A stretch of DNA of 64,000 bases from Terebella lapidaria (taxonomy: Eukaryota > Annelida > Polychaeta > Terebellida > Terebellidae), in contig OX424555.1 in the NCBI GenBank assembly GCA_949152475.1, positions 17,936,868 to 18,000,867 on the forward strand. Direction: 5' to 3'. The notes under the pieces are model-generated. The model was not told where the DNA came from and did not search any database. It was given only the letters and a program-made list of their open reading frames with translations. Positions 59,716-64,000 of the stretch are shown piece by piece. Both the position numbers and the translations under genes were made by a program. The number at the start of each line of letters is the position of its first letter. Position 1 is the stretch's first letter.

Positions 59716-61782
59716 TACGTTTTTTTTCTTCTTCAAACATAGACTCCCCTAACGGGATGGGCCTTACGTAACGATAGCATATTGTTTATCATGTTTCTGA
59801 TAAGATGATTCCCTCTAGATTTTGTGCCTCGGATATGGTTTGATTTAAGACTGGATGTCGTCCCGGGATCTCGACCGTGAGTTGGACCACTCTCCAAAGG
59901 TTCCGACTATCAGAGCTTTCGAGGATAATATGTCTGTGTCATCGAAACAACACAGCTTAAGTATTGTCTGTCAGATAGCTTGTTTACCTGGGAGGCAGAT
60001 TAAATGATGGATCCATTATCTCGTTCATATATGTAATTCATATACATATTTCTTGACTTACTGGTCCTGGTAACTATAAAGGTAATAGCATTGCATCGTA
60101 GAATATATTACCATATTGTTATTGAAAGTTGTTCAATTAGGCGATGTTTTCATTTCTCGTAGTATTCATATTTTTGCCTGTATATGTTTGGTTACCCAAT
60201 CAAACGCAGCTCAATTGGTTACCAGCTCATGTACGCCGTGCACAGGGCGTTGAAGCACAGCACGGTGCAAAGTGAATTGATGGTCATTTCCCACCAATTA
60301 GTGGCACAATGCGCACTACATTAAATATCATACTAACACCGCTGTTTCTTTGAGGGGTGCATCGTCCGGCAGCATGCCAGTCCATTACCGTAATTCAGAC
60401 TTACATTTAGCGCTGGAAGTTCATTAGGCTCCACATAGTACATGTTAAACTGGTTCTTTAAAACGACGTCATTCAACAACCAACTGTTGGCGACATCATT
60501 CCCAAATCAATATCACTATGCCTCGAGTTCCGTATTAACCCACAAACTCACTCAAACATGAATAGAAACTGTGCTACATAATGTCGATGTATTGTATGAT
60601 CCCAACTAGCCAATTCGATCTACTTATCAGAGTGTTCATAAAAATCATTTTCCAAAAGCAAAGGAACAGTTTTTTTTTCAGTTGTATTCGGTAAGCATTA
60701 TGGCTTTGTGTTGTCTAACCTGACGTACTGACGCACAATGGAAAAGGCTGGGATAAATAGTTCAGATTGCCCTGTTGAAAGCATTGCCATAATATAGATG
60801 GTGGAACCATTATCCAGGTATCAGGAACACTGTCAAAAAAGTAAAAACTATAGGTGGAGATATCCAAAACGAAAGTGGAGTTCCTGGTCCATGACACATC
60901 CCAAGAAAGGTTTTTATTAAGGTATGTTCATACAATCATTCCTACGAAGTCTCTGCCAAGGTTTGGCCTGTAGCTTGCTAGTGAAATATTTTGCAGATAT
61001 TTGTTTGCACTTGAAAAGAGTTTTTGCTGCCTGCCAACTGGTTTATTGCAATCTTTAGTCACTATAATTATAAGATTTAGGCTTCATTTATGACATACGT
61101 GAAGAGTAATCAGTAATTAGATTCGTTCTCCATTCATTCTCCAAGACGATAATTCCTTATCTTAATTAGGCACAGAGTAGTAGCGTTATGGGCCAAACAT
61201 CTTAACTTTGGTGATGTTTTATGGGCTCGTTAATTCCGCGATTACTTCGCGACATTTTAATAGCGTATCGCCGATGTGGCTGGAAGTGATCGACTGTGCT
61301 TTTATCTGTTTATCGCGGAATGATGCCGCAGTGGTTGGCATTCGGCCCAAACTTCTCGTCAATGACCGTTTTAGCAGTAGGAGGAGATTTGATGCGTTTG
61401 CTGTGTGTGAGTGATGGGTGATTTGTTTAGCTGCGAGTCCCGTTATAGAGTCACGAAGCTGTCATGGAGCCCCGCTTGCTTTCATGTAGATTACGCGGCC
61501 GGTCACCCCAGTGGCAGTGCGTTTAACCACTGGTGATCAATGCTCTTAGGGCGTGTGGTGGAGCGCCATAACTCACGCTCGCTTATGGCACTCACTTGCC
61601 GGGTTCATGCATGTGTGGATATCATGTCAATGCAAATATGCACAGAGAATGCGATGAGCATCAAATCAACATCGCCTGCTTACAGGGTTTTTCGGACTAC
61701 AGCTGTCACAGGCAATATTCATACATGTAAATATATAGTTTTAAAATTCATAACTGCAGAGTTATACAAACATTTCTGTGCC
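59716..61782 (+). repeat. Array copy 7, blocks F to N
   Basis: F (59720-59935), G (59940-60060), H (60240-60330), I (60480-60560), J (60830-60910), L (61040-61120), N (61400-61675). Order and landmarks as in copies 2, 5 and 6. The frame at 61540-61809 covers block N and is not kept in copy 5. Confidence 0.75.
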
Positions 61783-62429
61783 AGACTAAACTTTATTCAC
61801 TGGCATTGATTTGTTGGGCCCTTGTACCGCATTCTACTTAAGGAGTAACCTAAAACTGATGTGCCAGAGTGTATGGGACTAAACTTTATTCACTGGCATT
61901 GATTTGTTGGGCCCATGTACCGCATTATACTCTAGTGGTACTACTCACCCACGGAATGAATGCCTTAACAATTCGTCTGTCACATTTTTAATCTTCGTGA
62001 AATTTAGAACAAGGAGTAACCTGCAACTGATGTGTTTTTGGAATGCATTTAAACAAATTCACCGTGTCTCGTATCTCGTCATGTAATACACCCATTGCAC
62101 TATTGGAAATTCGGTATTATCGCCTTATTGTTTTCCCCTCTGACATGGTCTTGACATTGCTCAAGTTGCGCATGGTCCTGACGACTCAAATATGGTCTTT
62201 AGCTCCTTATACTACTCATCTAACGAGACTCTTAATTGAATTTGTGTTCTCGCATTTAAAAATGTGGACGCCGACCCAGACGCCGGCGGACGCAATGCCA
62301 TGCCAATAGGTGCAGCTCACACATTTATTCAGTACTGTTTTTTGTGGTGTGTGAAGTACTTTGATGACTTTCGACGAGCACGTACTGATCACGATATAGT
62401 AATCAACAGATTGCTGTTGAATGGTCATT
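61783..62429. repeat. Local duplications and end fragment of a GTC-start element
   Basis: ACTAAACTTTATTCACTGGC and the next 34 bases occur at 61783-61836 and again at 61877-61930. AAGGAGTAACCT with AACTGATGTG occurs at about 61840 and 62012. At 62255-62310 a fragment reading GACGCAATGCCATGCCAATAGG matches the start of the GTC-start family on the - strand. The array's blocks O-T are missing here. Confidence 0.6.
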
Positions 62430-63626
62430 AGGCCACTACAAGGGAGAATTGTTCGTCTCACCCCCCCCCCCCCCCACCGCACCCCGGTAATCTTTCTTAG
62501 ACTGGCACTCTGAGGAAAGGCAATCCAGACATCTCAGTCAGTATTGTGTTGTTATAACTTTCGTTTCACAAAACTCTCAAGACCAAAGTGAGATGACTGG
62601 GATTATCGGGGATCGCATCCTGCAAGTGATAGTGAACAGACACAAGTATTCAGAGGTCACCTCTTGTTCGCACCAGTAAGTGCCTTTTCCGGGCTGATGT
62701 TGCGTCCCCTTACGTGGATAAACATGTTCTATTGCATTATGCACATTGCTTATTGCTCTTATCCCCCCACCTTCCCCCTCACACACACACGATTTCGTCC
62801 TCATACAACTTGATAGTTCTCTGTTTTATTCATGAACCTACTTGCTGTCTGCGTTGTCGTCAAAACGCCGATTTGTTGGTGGGATTTCTGCATAGAAAGT
62901 TCATGCACATACAGTTGGCGAATGAAGTTTCGTCTTGTATTGAGTGTTATGTGGCAGCGAATACATTGGACGGAATACATACAATGAATTATCATTTGAA
63001 AAATAGGACACATGAATTGCGGTTTCCTACATTGAAGAATGAGATTGTCCATTTCGTTAATTTGTAGGAACGGTTGCAATAGTTAAACATAACACTATTA
63101 AAGTCTGGTCGAGCGTCTACATCCATTTAAAAACTTGTACATTCTAGTACCACTGAGTCGGTCTCCAATGATTACTGGTTGGAGTTCACTGATGCACAAA
63201 CATCAGCCTGTAGACATTGTGGTTCACATCCGCAATGCAATGACGCTCACAGAATTCGACAGATGCTTCCGATTCAGGAAATGGTGTGTCTCCAGACATG
63301 TCAGTGGGTCACAGAATTCCATTGACATAGTTATTAAACGAGACCTATAAAGTCTGATTCGCTGAAACAGCGGTTCCCTAGCATCATGTGCTTCAGTTTC
63401 GCCCATGCATGAGTTCACTCAATTGAAACTTCATCCTAGCACACCAATCGTAGAGGTGCTCTATTCGGAAAAGACTGTATACAGTTACCTCTTCGATCGA
63501 CAACAGTCTTTTAATATCCAGTGTGCTGGAATGCATGATTGAAATTAAACCAGTGGCTTGAATATATGAATATTGTGTCTGATCGAAAAGGTGATTTATT
63601 TGTAAAATTTCCTACCACTTAGAACA
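62430..63626 (+). repeat. Array copy 7, blocks U to X
   Basis: A C15 run (62461-62475) replaces the CCCCCC of copy 3 at 22764. Then U (62490-62560), V (62815-62840, TTCTCTGTTTTATTCATGAA), W (63070-63475, frame broken before MSVGY) and X (63490-63615). The frames at 62714-63079 overlap on both strands and are not conserved. Confidence 0.7.
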
Positions 63627-64000
63627 GTCCATACGGTTGATTGATTGATTGATTGAATTTATTTAGGAACTATACATACATACTTGTTCATCATATCATG
63701 TAAATAACAGTCATAAAATTTTGTATAGCCCTGAGCTATGGGGTTGGAGTCTGTCAGACTGTACACCTCAATCGTTCTTTGAACAGTTTATGTGTGATAG
63801 GTATGATATTATGTATGATGAATGAGGCACCCCACAGCTCGTCATAAACAGTTAGACTTCACGAACATAACATACATCTCAATGTAGGAATGACATTATT
63901 ATTGTACATACTGGTGCCTAAAAATATGAGTACAGATGAAAAAAAAAAAAGAAAAAAAAAAGGAAAAAGAAAAGAAGAAGAAAACATAGCACCAAGGGTG
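63627..64000 (-). mobile_element. Probable LINE-type 3' end with (TCAA)n tail, cut by window edge
   Basis: Block X is interrupted at 63627 by (TTGA)n then ATTTATTTAGG; on the - strand this reads AATAAATTCAATCAATCAATCAA, like the 3' tail at 40032. The rest is AT-rich with an A/G-rich run at 63939-63984. No coding part or target duplication is visible because the far end may lie outside the window. Confidence 0.4.

Noticed and set aside
61540-61809. Possible peptide VDIMSMQICTEN from block N
   Set aside because: Open in copies 2 and 7 but stopped in copy 5 and altered in copies 4 and 6.
63939-63984. A/G-rich run as a poly(A) tail of a + strand retroelement
   Set aside because: It is interrupted by G throughout and no matching element body or duplication is seen before the window ends.

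Overview
Eukaryotic, gene-poor, AT-rich DNA with no gene I can recognise. No open frame exceeds about 200 codons, and the two longest are by-products of a 21-bp tandem repeat. I see no rRNA, tRNA, CRISPR array or bacterial-style operon. The mix of short inverted-repeat elements, dispersed repeats rich in TGACCTTGAATTTGACCT and repeats beginning ATTGGCATGGCGTTGCGTC looks to me like a marine invertebrate (lophotrochozoan or invertebrate deuterostome). That placement is an impression from repeat style, not a marker gene.

The main feature is a degenerate head-to-tail array of a very long complex unit. The same ordered series of non-coding blocks (called A, B, C ... W, X ... HH here) recurs on the + strand: copy 1 about 1-9160 (A-I, then the later blocks to HH); copy 2 about 9765-18145 (B-X, then W2); copy 3 about 19950-24760 (C, E, N-X, W2); copy 4 about 24760-38310 (C, E, pieces of F and N, then S-HH); copy 5 about 38311-48320 (F-FF plus unassigned sequence); copy 6 about 48321-57304 (A-R); copy 7 about 57780-63626 (C-N, then U-X). 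The fullest spacing is about 15 kb (F at 38320 to F at 53740). Shorter units of about 4-8 kb lack internal blocks. Copies differ by many substitutions and deletions, so the array is old, but block order is kept almost everywhere.

Because the copies are paralogous, they give internal empty sites for younger insertions: a TTAA-flanked MITE (8236-8643), a solo-LTR-like fossil (2753-3582), a 26-bp-TIR MITE with 9-bp target duplication (19167-19690) inside a 134-bp minisatellite, a LINE-type 3' fragment (40032-40366), a long foldback element with CACTG ends (51188-52116), and two related elements with TAYGGMGCCCC ends and 6-bp duplications whose interiors are arrays of short palindromes (28666-29181 and 57311-57755).

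Within copy 4 a 2.9-kb segment is duplicated in tandem, nearly identical (27772-30666 and 30667-33600), joined at a 3-base microhomology. It carries one of the palindrome-array elements, which differs between the copies by exactly one 21-bp unit.

Nothing here shows genes working together. The plausible biology is genome structure: an ancient macrosatellite-like array, perhaps a duplicated non-coding transcript locus, acting as a sink for mobile elements. Several elements carry dense nuclear-receptor or CRE-type motifs. All alignments were made by eye, so block edges are approximate to tens of bases unless a TIR or target duplication fixes them.
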